Of a stretch of DNA of 64,000 nucleotides, positions 1 to 11,140 are shown one piece after another. Under the pieces are notes generated by a model. It ran no database searches. It was not told the origin of the DNA and saw nothing but the letters and a program-made list of their open reading frames with translations. Within the stretch, counting starts at the first letter, position 1. Each line of letters starts with the position of its first letter. Source of the stretch: Euryodendron excelsum (taxonomy: Eukaryota > Streptophyta > Magnoliopsida > Ericales > Pentaphylacaceae); the NCBI GenBank assembly GCA_033060915.1, contig CM065390.1, positions 15,480,501-15,544,500 on the forward strand, written 5' to 3'. The position numbers were made by a program, and so were the translations under genes.

Positions 1-1543
1 TTTCAGGGGTGTCAACTTGAAACAAAATTTGTTGCCTATTGATACAATGGTTATACAAATACTATATTTTAAGTTTTTTTGCATATATTTTTAAGTTTAA
101 GTATGAGATATATAGTAGGATGCCAGACTAAATTTTTACATAAAAAATAAAATTAGATTTCATTTTGCCTCAGCAAAATATGACTAAAAATATAAATTTT
201 TTTAAAAGTACTCCAAATTGTAAAAAAAAAAAAAAACCTTAAAAGAGGTCGAGCCCTATACAATTAGCTTATATAAAAATTTTAATCCTATAAGACTTAA
301 TGTCTATTTAACTACAAGAGTATAGAAGTTGCCCAAATGACAAAAAAAAAAATATAGATTTATTATTTCTTAGTACATCAATCATCTATTAAAATGAAAA
401 TCAACGTTTTTTCAAATAACTATTTTATGTGTATTTGGTGGGACTTGTTGGATGGTGTACATTAGAAACATACATGTTATTGATTTAAAAGCCTACATAA
501 TATTGATTTATTGAGTTAGAATGCACATGAAAAAAATAAATAGAATTCATAGTTCACTATACAAAATTTCTATATTTTATTGAATTAGAGCTTTAGGTTA
601 TAAATTATGAGGAGTACCAGTAGAATAAAATTTTACAAAAACTTCACATATTTACACTACATATAGAAAGATTGTACAAAAGTCGAGGGGTGCCGTGGCA
701 GCCCCAACCTTATAGGTAGCTCTGCCTGGTTGTTCCCTCAAGCTCTCCTAGTAGCCGAAGTCCTTTGATCTACCTTCCAAACCTTCGACCGCCTCCTTGA
801 AGTGCTGGGACGAAGACGATTTCAAACTTGGAAGGCCTTCCTGCTTGGGATTATGGAGGAGACCAAGATCTTTATCATTATGTTGAATAATTTTTTTCAT
901 ATGCTATTTCTCTTTAAAGTTTCTTTGGAGAACTTATTCATTTGGTGCTGATTTGTTATATTAAAATGCTTGGACCTTTTGTTGGGTAAATAATAAACAA
1001 TTAGTATGTGTTTTAAATCTTTTTGAAGTACTTGGAAGTTATGAATTATTGTTTTGAAGACTTGCATATGTTTTGTTAGAATGAGTTTTTATTTTGTCTT
1101 TATAATATATGCAAATATACATATTTTATAAAAATATATGGTATTTATAGTAACAAATTCGATATGGTGTGCCGGTACAATCATGTACCATACCAATAAC
1201 AAAAAAAAAAGTACGCGAGTACGAAATTGATAACTAGAGAAAAACAAAAAATCTAAGTATATGTTGTGTAATGATTTGCCAAATCCATTCGAAAGATCGA
1301 GTTGGAGGAGAGAAGATGGATTTTTTTTTCTACTGGCAGAAGTCCCGTGTAAAAAAAAACCCACAACACCAAGTTGAAGCAAATCAAATTATGTAAACAT
1401 ACAAAAATTTTATGTGATTAACACACATCAAATTATGTAAACATATAAAAAATTTTATGTGATGAACATATAAAATGGTGAAATAAATCTTTTTTTTTAG
1501 AGAAATAAAATTAATAGCAATTGGCAATTTTGCCCTTTGGACG
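1..1543. other. AT-rich non-coding left flank
   Basis: No credible gene is visible. The stretch is AT-rich with many A/T homopolymers. A direct repeat of about 45 bp (AAATTATGTAAACATA and its neighbours) occurs twice between about 1384 and 1470. A patch at 680-730 resembles generic plant repeat sequence, but I cannot assign it to a family. Confidence 0.5.
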
Positions 1544-1553
1544 GAGTCATTTT
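1544..1553. repeat. Left target-site duplication (GAGTCATTTT)
   Basis: GAGTCATTTT lies directly before the left inverted repeat. The same ten bases, in the same orientation, directly follow the right inverted repeat at 12743. MULEs typically make target duplications of about 9-10 bp, so this fixes the element ends. Confidence 0.88.
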
Positions 1554-1642
1554 GGCCCATTTACCAAAAGGTATTTATTTTATTCAATATATATTAAACC
1601 ATGGTCACTTTTTCAATATTTACGAAACTGCGGTTAAACGTC
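1554..1642 (+). repeat. Left terminal inverted repeat of the MULE
   Basis: The stretch starts GGCCCATTTACCAAAAG. With small gaps and mismatches it is the reverse complement of 12654-12742. Shared blocks include CATTTACCAAAAG, TCAATATATATTAAA, AATATTTAC and GTTAAACGT. Confidence 0.85.
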
Positions 1643-1930
1643 AATCTTATTGACGTTTTAGAAATAGCGTCAATCGTGATGACGATTTCGATTTCAATTT
1701 CGAAAAATTCCGTAAATACAAGTAAAACGTCAATGCAAACGACGTTTTTTGTTCAGTCGTAAAAGCGTCAATCCAAATAACGTTATATTTTAAAAACCTA
1801 GAACTAAAAACGTCAATATGATTGACGATTTTTATAACAGCGTCAATAAGATTGACGATTTCACTTACCATATACTCTTACATGTTGACGCTTTTAGGTC
1901 ATATTTCGTCAAAATCGTCATTACGTTTCC
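1634..1930. repeat. Left subterminal TGACG/CGTCA palindrome cluster
   Basis: About eight copies of a short imperfect palindrome are seen. The best, at 1636-1658, has perfect 10-nt arms AAACGTCAAT and ATTGACGTTT separated by CTT. Others lie near 1666, 1724, 1761, 1806, 1838, 1882 and 1906. An equivalent cluster lies at the right end. These are plausible binding sites for the transposase or an accessory protein (inference). TGACG is also the core of plant TGA-type bZIP sites. Confidence 0.75.
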
Positions 1931-3489
1931 CACTACCAGCGCCGCAGCCCCCTCTCCAGCCAACGACGACGACAACGACGGCGACGAACTCTCCAGCCGA
2001 CGAAGCCCCTCCCGACGACGAAGCCCTCCATCGTGACATACATGTTAGTCTCCCTCTCTCTCTTCTATTAGTGGAATGGTACAGCGATTATGTTTTGATT
2101 TTTTGGTTTATGAGTGAATGATACCTGTTCGTCTCCCTTTCTCTCTTCTAATTCGTCTCCAAGCTGATTTCCATGAAAGCATTAGTTTGTTCATTTAATA
2201 TTTCTATGGTGATGATAATAATGAAGATCTAAAAGAACTGTCGAGTGTTAACTCCATTTACCGCGTCCAGTGTTCATCTAAAAGAACTGTCCAGTGTTCA
2301 TTTAATATTTCTGGCCTTGTATAACTCATGTTATTGTTCATTGCAAATCATTCTCTTGGGTTTCTGGGTTTCTGAGGTTCAATTTTGTGTTAATGGTCAT
2401 AAAGTTTGCTGCAAATATAACCCAACAATAAGATTAAACTGTAGTGTCAAATCAAAATTGAAACAGAGCTAAAGAGTAGATACACATCCCTCACAACTCA
2501 CAAGCCCTTGTACAGTGTACCATACATCAAGTATGTACTTGCATAAATTAGGCAAAATATGAATGCACTTAACATCTGAATTCAAATAGTTAATATGTTA
2601 TTTGTTTACTAATTGATGGTTCAAAATTGAATTGGATGGTTCAAAATTTTAGTTGGAATTTAAAGAGTGCCTATTGATGGTTAGTAAATTAAAAAAAATT
2701 AGATAGCATAAAGTTTGGGAGAGAAATAGAACTTTAACAAATTCAGTACAAATCATAGTTCTCAAATTTGTGATCTCAAAACATTGATATCAAGATCATC
2801 ACAAGGAAGTCCACAAGTAAAGTTGAGGAAGATCTCTTTGTTCATATCCTCTCTAAATGAAACGAGTTTGATCGGACCTCTACTTTTTCGTTCTGTTACA
2901 ATCGTTAATCTTGTGGCTGCGTAAACTTAGAAATCAGGACTTCTCAGCGAAACTAAGTATGCGAGGTATTTAGGTTAGAAAATTCCTCTTGTTCATTGTG
3001 ATGGTTGATAATATATCTTTCCAATGAAGTGTTAGGTTTAAAATGATCATAATATCTATTGATAAGTAGCATGCTGTAAATCTTGCAAACGTAAAATTCA
3101 AATGAAATGTAACCTCATTTGTAAGGAAAATGCAAGATGTACATATATTAACTTGCTTTACAACATTGCTTCTTATACAATCTACTGTTGAGGTTAAATT
3201 GCAGCTTCTTAATTTTAGCTATTCTAATAATCTAACTACAAGTAGTTAAATTGCAGCTATTAGTGGAATGGTTGAAAACTCGAGGAGTTCCAAGTTTAAA
3301 AATAAAAAAATTGTTAAAATTGAAAACATAGTGGTACCATATTATAAGAAAGACGAAAATAATGAGGACATTCCCATTGTATTTTGAAATATAGTGTCTG
3401 GGTGTATTTTTATATAACTTCATCTAACTTGTACTGAAGCTTTATCTAACTACTAATTTCATATGTTTACCTACAGTAAGGTTGATTGA
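1931..3489. other. MULE 5' non-coding region upstream of the transposase
   Basis: There is no convincing gene. A short GC-rich, GACGAC-rich patch lies at about 1936-2035 and the rest is AT-rich. A pyrimidine-poor but possible splice acceptor (CTACAG at about 3477) just before the transposase ATG allows a 5'-UTR intron. The promoter probably lies here, but no clear TATA box can be assigned. Confidence 0.4.
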
Positions 3490-6377
3490 ATGGGTACTGT
3501 AAAGGTGATGTGCTATTGGGGGGGAATAATAGTACAAGACCCTGACGAAGGCATATCATATGATACCGAAGCGAAGGGGTTTTACACTATTCAACGCAGA
3601 ATAACACTTAAAGAGTTAGAACAGTTTCTTATACCCAAAGTTGTAGATGAAGGGGAAAATATTCATTTGAAGTTGATATGCAGACATCCCCATAGACAAT
3701 GGGAGAGGTTCATTTATTACAAGAAGGTGCCCATCAATGATGACATGACCTTAGATAGTGTGTTGGACATCCCGCCGTGTTTTCCCACACTGAATTATGT
3801 TGAACTGTACGTGGAGAAAGAAAACATAACGAGTAGGTTGAATGAACCAGATCCGATGTATTCAGGTTATGGGGCATACAATGTTCCCGGCTCATTCACT
3901 GGAATGTTGACTCAGGGGGCATACAGTGGCATTCCCGGCTCATTCACTGGGATGCTGACTCAAGAATCTTACAGGAGGGCTTCACAGTATGCCGATATGT
4001 CCCCACTTCCATATTATCCAACGTATGGGTCATACACAGCCGAGGCATCACAGATGCAACACGACATTGGTACAAGTTCAGGAGCTGAGCGTCTATCTCC
4101 AATTCACCTATCGACATCCCCAGTTGACAGGTTCCACCAGCCTGTTGACGAGTACGTTGATATGGTTGGTGATGGAGCTGAGGAATGCATACCTGACAGT
4201 GCAGGTCCTGATCTGGACGTGGACGAAGACATTGACGCTGAACTAATGGCTGATGATGAATCTGATGATGAGGGGCCTGAATTTGGTGAACTGCCATCGT
4301 CTTCAGTTGGTATACCCGAACGGTACACTCCTATCCCTTTCTTCACAAACTTGGAGGGGGTTGGTGACCCTACTGTAACTAGTCGGGAGCTTTATTGTCG
4401 TGGACACGTATGGACCCCGGAGACCGTAGAGTTCAAAAAGGGGATGATCTTTAAAGACAAAGATTCGGTGAAGTATGCAGTAAAGATGTACAATGTAAAG
4501 AAAAGAAAAGAGTATGTGGTGGTGGAAACGGGCAAGAAGGTTTGGGATGTAAGGTGCAAGCATGATTGCAGTTGGAGGTTTCGAGCCTCAAAGAAAGAGA
4601 AACATGGTTTCTTTGAGGTGAAGACGTATCCCGGTCCACATCATTGTGTGTTTGCAAGATTGCAAAGGGACCACTGTAACATTGATACTGATCTCATTAC
4701 GACGGTCATACTGGACTCAGTTAAGGTAAACTAGATTTCTTTTAAACCAATATAACTTAAAATTAAAATGGGAGTTGTTTATATGTACACTTGAACGTGA
4801 TCGATGTTTGTGTACAGGCAGATGCGGAAACGAAGGTGGCATCGCTTATCACCACCGTACGAACTGCATTGGAGCACACAGTATCTTACAAGAAGGTATG
4901 GCTTGCAAAAACAAGAGCCATTGAGGTCATATTTGGGAATTGGGACGAGTCGTACACGAAGCTTCCCCGATACATGACGGCACTACAGACCTTTAATACT
5001 GGGATAGTTGTAGACTGGAATGTGTTGCCGTCGACTTCGTTGGATGAGGTGGTGTTTAATTATGTGTTCTGGGCTTTCAAACCCGCCATCGATGGATTCG
5101 CTCACTGCCCTCCTGTTATCGGCATTGATGGAACTTTTCTTAATGGCAAATACACTGGGAAGATGCTGGTAGCTACCGCATCAACTGGCGACCAACACAT
5201 TTTACCACTTGCTTTTGCCATTGTAGATGAAGAGACTATAGCGTCGTGGTCATGGTTTATTAAGAACTTAAGACGACATGTAGTGCCTAACCGTGAGGGC
5301 ATCACGTTGATATCTGATAGGCACAGAGGCCTGTTGAATGCTGTTGCGCGGTACTGGGAACATCCGCGTTTGCGACCAATTGGATATCATCGATATTGCC
5401 TCAGGCACGTCCGTAGCAACTTCAACAAGAAATTCAGCAACACAAAACTTATGGATTTGGTATGGAGGGCTGGTAGTTGCCATCAAATTCGAAAGTTCAA
5501 CTTGATTATGAAGGAGATTGAAGATCTTAAACCAGAGGCATTAAATTGGTTGCAAGAGATGGAGGCTGAAAAGTGGACACTTGCACATGATGGAGGTCGT
5601 AAGTGGGGAATTTTGACTACAAATCTATCTTAAGGATTTAACAGTGTATTGAGGGGTGCTCGGAATGTGCCCATCACGGCATGTGTGGAAACTACATTCC
5701 ACCGGCTTGTTAAGTATTTTGACGAGAGGAGAATTGAGTGTATTAAGAATTGGGCTGCTGGTTTGCGGTATGGCCGCAAGCTACAAAAACAAATTGAAAA
5801 ATACCAGTCCAAAGGAAATACACATTTGTTGAGAGCGTTTAACAGGTAAATGCGCTACCATAACTTTTAAGCTGACCAATATTTTTGTGACAATGACACT
5901 GGTTTAAATTTCGTTCACAGGCAAGAAGGTGAATACGAGGTTGAAACAACACACCACGGGATGCTGGGTGGGCACAAGCAGGTTGTAAGACTGAACGAGC
6001 CCAGCTGTTCTTGTTCAAAATACATCATCAACAAATATCCATGTTCGCACATGCTTGCTGTCACTGCGGACTTAGGCGTCGATCCGTTTTACTTGGTGGC
6101 GCCAGAATACAGAATTGATGTATACCCACGCATTTGGGATTCTAATTTTAGCCCAATGCCCCATGAAGATTACTAGCCCTTGAGTAGTATGCCGACGTTG
6201 CTCCCCAATATAGGCCGTTTGCGATCACTGAATCCAAAGCCCGGTCGGCCCAAAACGGCCCGTATTCGCAATGAAATGGACACCTCTAGGCAAAAGCACA
6301 GCTACCACTGCAGTCTTTGTCAACAAACTGGCCATGACAAGCGAAAATGTCCGGAGAGGCTTCGGCGAGTGGCTTAG
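3490..6377 (+). pseudogene. MULE (mudrA-type) transposase, three exons, two in-frame stop codons
   Basis: Exons are 3490-4725, 4818-5845 and 5921-6377, joined at GT-AG sites in a single continuous frame of 907 codons. In order I see a PB1-like N-terminal region (about residues 1-110), an acidic linker, a MuDR DNA-binding domain (about 315-390, beginning FKKGMIF and ending GPHHC), and a MULE DDE domain with Asp in GIDGTFLNGKY (about 516) and in ISDRH (about 579). These are followed by a SWIM zinc finger (CSC...CSH) and a C-terminal CCHC zinc knuckle (CSLCQQTGHDKRKC). I could not place the third acidic catalytic residue. Codon 684 (5631-5633) is TAA within TTNLS-stop-GFNSVL, where the family usually has Glu or Ser. 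A second stop, TAG at 6174-6176, sits where a Trp codon would fit. The protein should act in the nucleus on the element ends. With these stops the copy should give only truncated protein. Confidence 0.9.
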
Positions 6378-6647
6378 TAGTAGTTATTGTTTGGACACCT
6401 TAATGTATTTTGGACACCTTAAGTAACTGTATTTTGTTATGGATGTAATTTAGTTTGTTATGTAATGGTAGTTCTGTTGTCTCTATGCATTCATGGACTT
6501 AGAATAACATGGACTCATATTACATGAAACAAAAAATCTCAAATATGACCACTACATCGATATGTTATATGGAACATAAGATGGCAAATAGTACCGTTGC
6601 ATATTAACCAACTTCACACCAAACTTAACTAAAAACATGAATAAGCT

Positions 6648-7304
6648 TTATGGACCATGTTCGTAACAGCACAGTGGTTTTCCAGCAACCGAAAGACTAC
6701 TAGGTAGATAGTTAATATAGTCATCGTCGCCTTCTTCTTCTGAGAAGTCCGAAAGTTCTAGGTCAGATACCAGCAACGGATCTTCAATAATGTCTATTAT
6801 TCGTTGTGTTGGATCACCACATTCTTTCTTCGCATGCTCTGTAAAATGATACCTATCCAACCTTCGTTGCATTTGATTAATCTCGCATTCGAGCGCTTTT
6901 ATGACCTTACTACTTGAATATGATAGACTGGCCCACACCTTAGCTGAACGAGCCTTTGGGACACGAAAGCCATGCCATCGGCAATACATCTCTTGTTCAC
7001 GCCGTTTATCAAGTAAGTCTTCCCACGGCAATCTCAACCTGTTGCATTGGTCGTCTGTCACACCGCGAGGTGGTCGTTGGGAAGCCTCGCCAATGAATAT
7101 GTGGCTAACCGGACCCGTCGTATCGTGCATTACGATAGGTTTGTTGTGAAATAGACGTTTTCGGCCATACCATTTGTTACTGATTGCATCCGTGTACGTA
7201 CCCACCCTAAGGAAGTCCAACGAAGTTCGGTTGTTTGAGTGTGTCTCGTCGCCTGAGACTGTCCGACTGGACAACGCACCGAAAAACCCTTTTCGCTTCG
7301 GCAT
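6648..7304 (-). CDS. Uncharacterised 218-aa ORF convergent to the MULE transposase
   Basis: This is a complete uninterrupted ORF on the minus strand, tail-to-tail with the transposase (about 270 bp between stops) and divergent from the PMD gene. It begins MPKRKGFFGALSS (basic), has a central region rich in Trp and Arg (PWEDLLDKRREQEMYCRWHG), a possible short helix or coiled coil (KVIKALECEINQMQRRLDRY, about residues 133-152) and an acidic tail (SDFSEEEGDDDY). I do not recognise the family. Length and position recall mudrB of maize MuDR, a roughly 207-aa convergent second gene, but I see no basis for claiming homology. Unlike its two neighbours it carries no stop, which argues for a real coding sequence. 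A spliced longer gene, or a chance ORF, remains possible. Confidence 0.6.
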   Translation of the reverse strand: MPKRKGFFGALSSRTVSGDETHSNNRTSLDFLRVGTYTDAISNKWYGRKRLFHNKPIVMHDTTGPVSHIFIGEASQRPPRGVTDDQCNRLRLPWEDLLDKRREQEMYCRWHGFRVPKARSAKVWASLSYSSSKVIKALECEINQMQRRLDRYHFTEHAKKECGDPTQRIIDIIEDPLLVSDLELSDFSEEEGDDDYINYLPSSLSVAGKPLCCYEHGP

Positions 7305-7985
7305 CTTTGTAGGTGTGGGTGAGGTTTATGACTTATTAACGTTATCACACAACTTAAATAGGCTATAATGGTTTCACGTGAAGCCTGTAATTGATTATCC
7401 AATTGATGCCAATATATGGAGGACAATGTCTTCGTTTTGGACTCAGTGGTTCACGTGAACTGTTTCGTATAGTTTAATGGATTCATACTTAACACTTGTG
7501 ATGTCATTTTTCACTTCAGACTTCCATTAACCCCTTGTGACTTGTCATGTTCATTACCATTTACAGCGTGACCAGGTGCGGTGCAATGCCTACAATGGGT
7601 TCACGTGATTCTTGAAATCAATTTACACCATAGGATATGGTACATTCCTTTTCAGGCTTCACGTGAAGCTTGAAAGACCTTTACAATAAATACTTGTCAT
7701 GTCAATTTCTGGAGCTATTTTCAATGACAGTGAGTAAATACCCCATGAACTATACATTATTCTATTGAACATTGTCCACCGGATTTTAGTTTGTGGTTAT
7801 CAACACTGTCCAATGACATTGTTCGTAGATGACATTTGTAATATTGTTATTACCATTTACTTGTTGGTTATTACCATTTCTTCGTATAACTTTTTTGTAA
7901 TTTCTTTTTTTATCTATTGGCATTATTGTAGTTAATTCTCAGTCATTTGTAGTTAACTTTATAGTATGTCTACATCACAGCTCTT
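7305..7985. promoter_or_regulatory. Putative divergent promoter with four TTCACGTGA palindromes
   Basis: This 681-bp spacer separates the start codons of the minus-strand 218-aa ORF and the plus-strand PMD gene. It contains TTCACGTGA or TTCACGTGAA at 7373-7382, 7450-7459, 7601-7609 and 7658-7667. The last lies within the 14-bp palindrome GCTTCACGTGAAGC. CACGTG is the G-box/E-box core bound by plant bZIP and bHLH factors. Four copies in 300 bp suggest regulatory sites, although the promoter role is inferred. Confidence 0.5.
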
Positions 7986-10900
7986 ATGGATATAGACGTG
8001 GCTGGACTACCCGGACCAGTTGACCCATCAGTTCTCACTTTACAGGAGCATCACAGGTCCTCTATTATATGGACGGGTCAGCAGGTTTGTGACTTCGTAT
8101 TGGGAAATATTACATTTTTCTTGTTATATATTTGTTTAGTTATTTTCTCATTATTTCTTCTTACAGTGTGACCAGGTGCTTCATTGTCGTCGTAATGACG
8201 CCGCATGCTGGGCTAGACCATTATCCCCTCGGATACTTCCGTACTTGATGCGTGCCGGTTTCTACGGGCTGTACCGGGTTAGTTATATTCAGCTTGATCA
8301 TCCACTTATCATAGCCTTGGTCGAGAGGTGGCGGCAGGAGACTCATACATTTCACTTGCTAGTTGGAGAGGCCACCGTGACATTACAGGACGTGTCTGTG
8401 TTAGTGGGCCTGCCTGTTGATGGTCAGCCGATTGGAGGCGTAGATGGTGGGGGTGACGTACAGCATTGGCGGCAGATTTGCCGAGAGTTGTTGGGCGCTG
8501 AGCCCAACATCCAGGATTTCAGCGGTGGCCGTCTTAGGCTATCGTGGCTATCTACCACATTTCAGCAGTTGCCAGACGATGCTGACGAGGTGACTGTACA
8601 GTACTATGCTAGGGCATATATCATGCAGCTTATTGGGGGGTTAGTATTACCAGATAAGTCACAGAACTTGGTGAAGTTGATGTATCTACCATTCCTTAGA
8701 GATTTCGATCAGGCTAGGCGATATAGTTGGGGTGCGGCAGCCCTTGCCGTACTTTATCGGATGATGTGTCGGGCGACTAAGACCGACACGAAGGATATAG
8801 GAGGTATTTTGGTGTTGCTACAGGTATGTGGTCGTTATACGAAATTTTATATCTTTATGACTTTTTATAGGGCATTATTCGTTATATTCTGCTATTTGTG
8901 TAACAGATATGGGCCTGGGAGAGATTCCCTAGGATTAGCCCACGTCGGCGTGTTGTACCGACTCTTGGACAGCAGCCGCTAGACATTGGAGATCAGCAGC
9001 ACCTACCCGCTGGCCCGTGGGGTGCTAGGTATTGTACTTATAAAAAAATAAAAAATTAGTTATGAAATGTGCAATTACTATTTAACTTTGTATGTTATCT
9101 AACTATATTTTCTATTGTTTCGAAAAAAGGTGGAAGAGTAAGTTTGCACTGGATAAAGTCCCCACCCACGTTGTTGCAGTGTATAGAGACCAGTTTGATC
9201 GTTTGAGAGATGATGAGGTCTGCTTTTAAGTGCTTACATTTTTTTTGCTGACATTACGTAAACTAAGTACAGTATTAACTATTTATCTCGTAAGCTGACA
9301 TTTATATTGGATGATTTAGTTTGTGTGGCAGCCTTATGGTCGGCACGGTGAGATCATCGATACCCTCCCCGATTATTGTCATGCTGGGAGTGACATATGG
9401 ATGGCTGAGGTTCCACTTATATGTTTTGACGTGGTGGAGTGGCATTTGCCTAGTCGTGTTCTTCGACAGTTTGGTCGTCGTCAGGGCATACCTGCAGCCC
9501 CTGACACTGGTATTGGTCTTCATGGCATAGATAGGCGGGGTAGGCCTGCCACAGATTGGTTGCAGTCCCATAATATTTTTGTCACTAGATGGAGAGAGCG
9601 ACGGCAGCACATTATTGCCGGTGACCTTACAGAGGAGCCTATGTCACGGCACGACCCATACGTAGGGTGGTATCGATCTATCACGCGCCCCTTGATGGGG
9701 AATCCGGCGCACAGGGCTTTGGCTGGCTACCTTGGACTAGGGGGGAGACACGATATTTTGGTAAGAGTATTCAATAAAATATACTATAATACTATTGAAT
9801 AAAATAAATATATTTATTTTGGATGTTTCTAATATGGTATTCGTTATGATTTATTGCGTTACAGGCCCAGTGTGTCACTCTTATGCAGCAGCGGGCGGCT
9901 GACACCATTCGCGGATACGATGCTGATGCAGGTTTAGAGACACTAGTGTTCATCCGTGACATGTGTGACACGACCCTGCACATTATACGAGAGGATTACC
10001 GTATACATGCGGCTGGACCTGCTGATCCAGCCATGCCACCCCCCGCTGCAGTTCCACCCCCATCGGATAGAGCTGGCCCTTCCACTCCTGTAGGTCCATC
10101 GCCTCCTACAGCAGGGCCTTCTATGTCCAGTCAGGTGACAAACCAGTCAGAGGCCGTACCTACTGATGCAGCCGTACCTACTGATGCAGCCGTACCATCT
10201 CCCGTTCTAGTGGCACCCCGTGCAGATATAGTTGACCCTTGTACTCCGGTGGGTCCATCAGTCAGCACATCGGGGCCATCTTTATCTAGTCAGGTGCCAT
10301 TGCAGTCCACCGATGTGGGGACGTCCACAGCTTACATTCGACCAGATCATTTGACAGCCCATCATCATCGTGCGTCCCCGGTACAATATCATCAGGATTC
10401 ATCGGCACCGTCTACATCCCGGGGCGACGTTATGGCACAGGCAGTTCAGCCACAGCCGATTGGTAGTGGGAGAGGACGCGCAGGACCACTGCGCAGAGGC
10501 AGAGGCAGAGGCAGAGGCAGAGGGAGAGGGATAGATACAGGGCAGGCAGAGGGTGGATCTGAGATGCACGAGTTCCGTAGGATGATAGCTCCTACGGTTT
10601 TGGATAGAGTCATTATACCGACGTTCACCGGCCCGTCATCAGATCTTTTTGGGGCAGATGATGAGACAGTGCACCATTCACCTCCACCAGCAGAGTGGGA
10701 CTCACAGATCACGCAGGAGCACCCACCATCGACTTCACAGGCAGATGAGGCGACAGTTGGGGATGTGCACCCACAGATAGATGAGGTATCACCTGCACAG
10801 ATACAGGCCTAGCAGGGGGTAGGTCGAGATGACCAGACACAGGTCTCACACATTACCCAGGAGCAGCCAGCACCGACCACAGAGGGTGATGAGGCGGTTG

Positions 10901-10998
10901 TAGGACATGTGGTCCCACAGGCTGAGGCATCCACAACGCTCCCCATTGTATATCGCAGGAGCAAGAGACCTAGACGAGCACCCGCATGTGGTACATAG
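7986..10998 (+). CDS. Plant-mobile-domain (PMD / MAIN-like) protein gene inside the MULE; late in-frame stop
   Basis: Six exons join in frame: 7986-8084, 8167-8823, 8907-9028, 9130-9217, 9320-9760 and 9865-10998 (847 codons). The PMD domain (aminotransferase-like, PF10536) covers roughly residues 45-450. It shows RILPYLMRAGFYGLYRV, a DVSVLVGLPVDG block, IWAWERFPRISP at the exon 2/3 join and WQPYGRH. The C-terminal third is Pro/Ser-rich, with a run of six Gly-Arg pairs at about 10490-10535. The last exon has TAG at 10810-10812 (codon 785), where CAG would fit. The frame then continues to a basic tail (YRRSKRPRRAP) and a natural stop at 10996-10998, so the stop removes about 60 residues. MAIN and MAIL1 proteins act in transposon silencing and gene expression. 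TE-borne PMD genes are known, but what this copy does is unknown. Confidence 0.85.
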
Positions 10999-11140
10999 GA
11001 TGTATTTTATATGCTCTCTTGTGGTCATTCGACAGATATTATATATTTTTTTGTACAGAACTCGTGTACATGTTATTAGTTGTAAGTAATATATGATCAT
11101 ATTTTGAAACATTTCTGAGTATTACAATTGTAACACTAAC

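Noticed and set aside
1089..1382. 97-codon minus-strand ORF
   Set aside because: Low-complexity Phe/Leu-rich translation in AT-rich DNA, no recognisable motif.
3944..4657. Several antisense ORFs within transposase exon 1
   Set aside because: They are shadows of the transposase reading frame; composition follows the sense codons.
9302..9610. Antisense and shifted ORFs over PMD exon 5
   Set aside because: Shadows of the PMD exon, which joins in frame with its neighbours.
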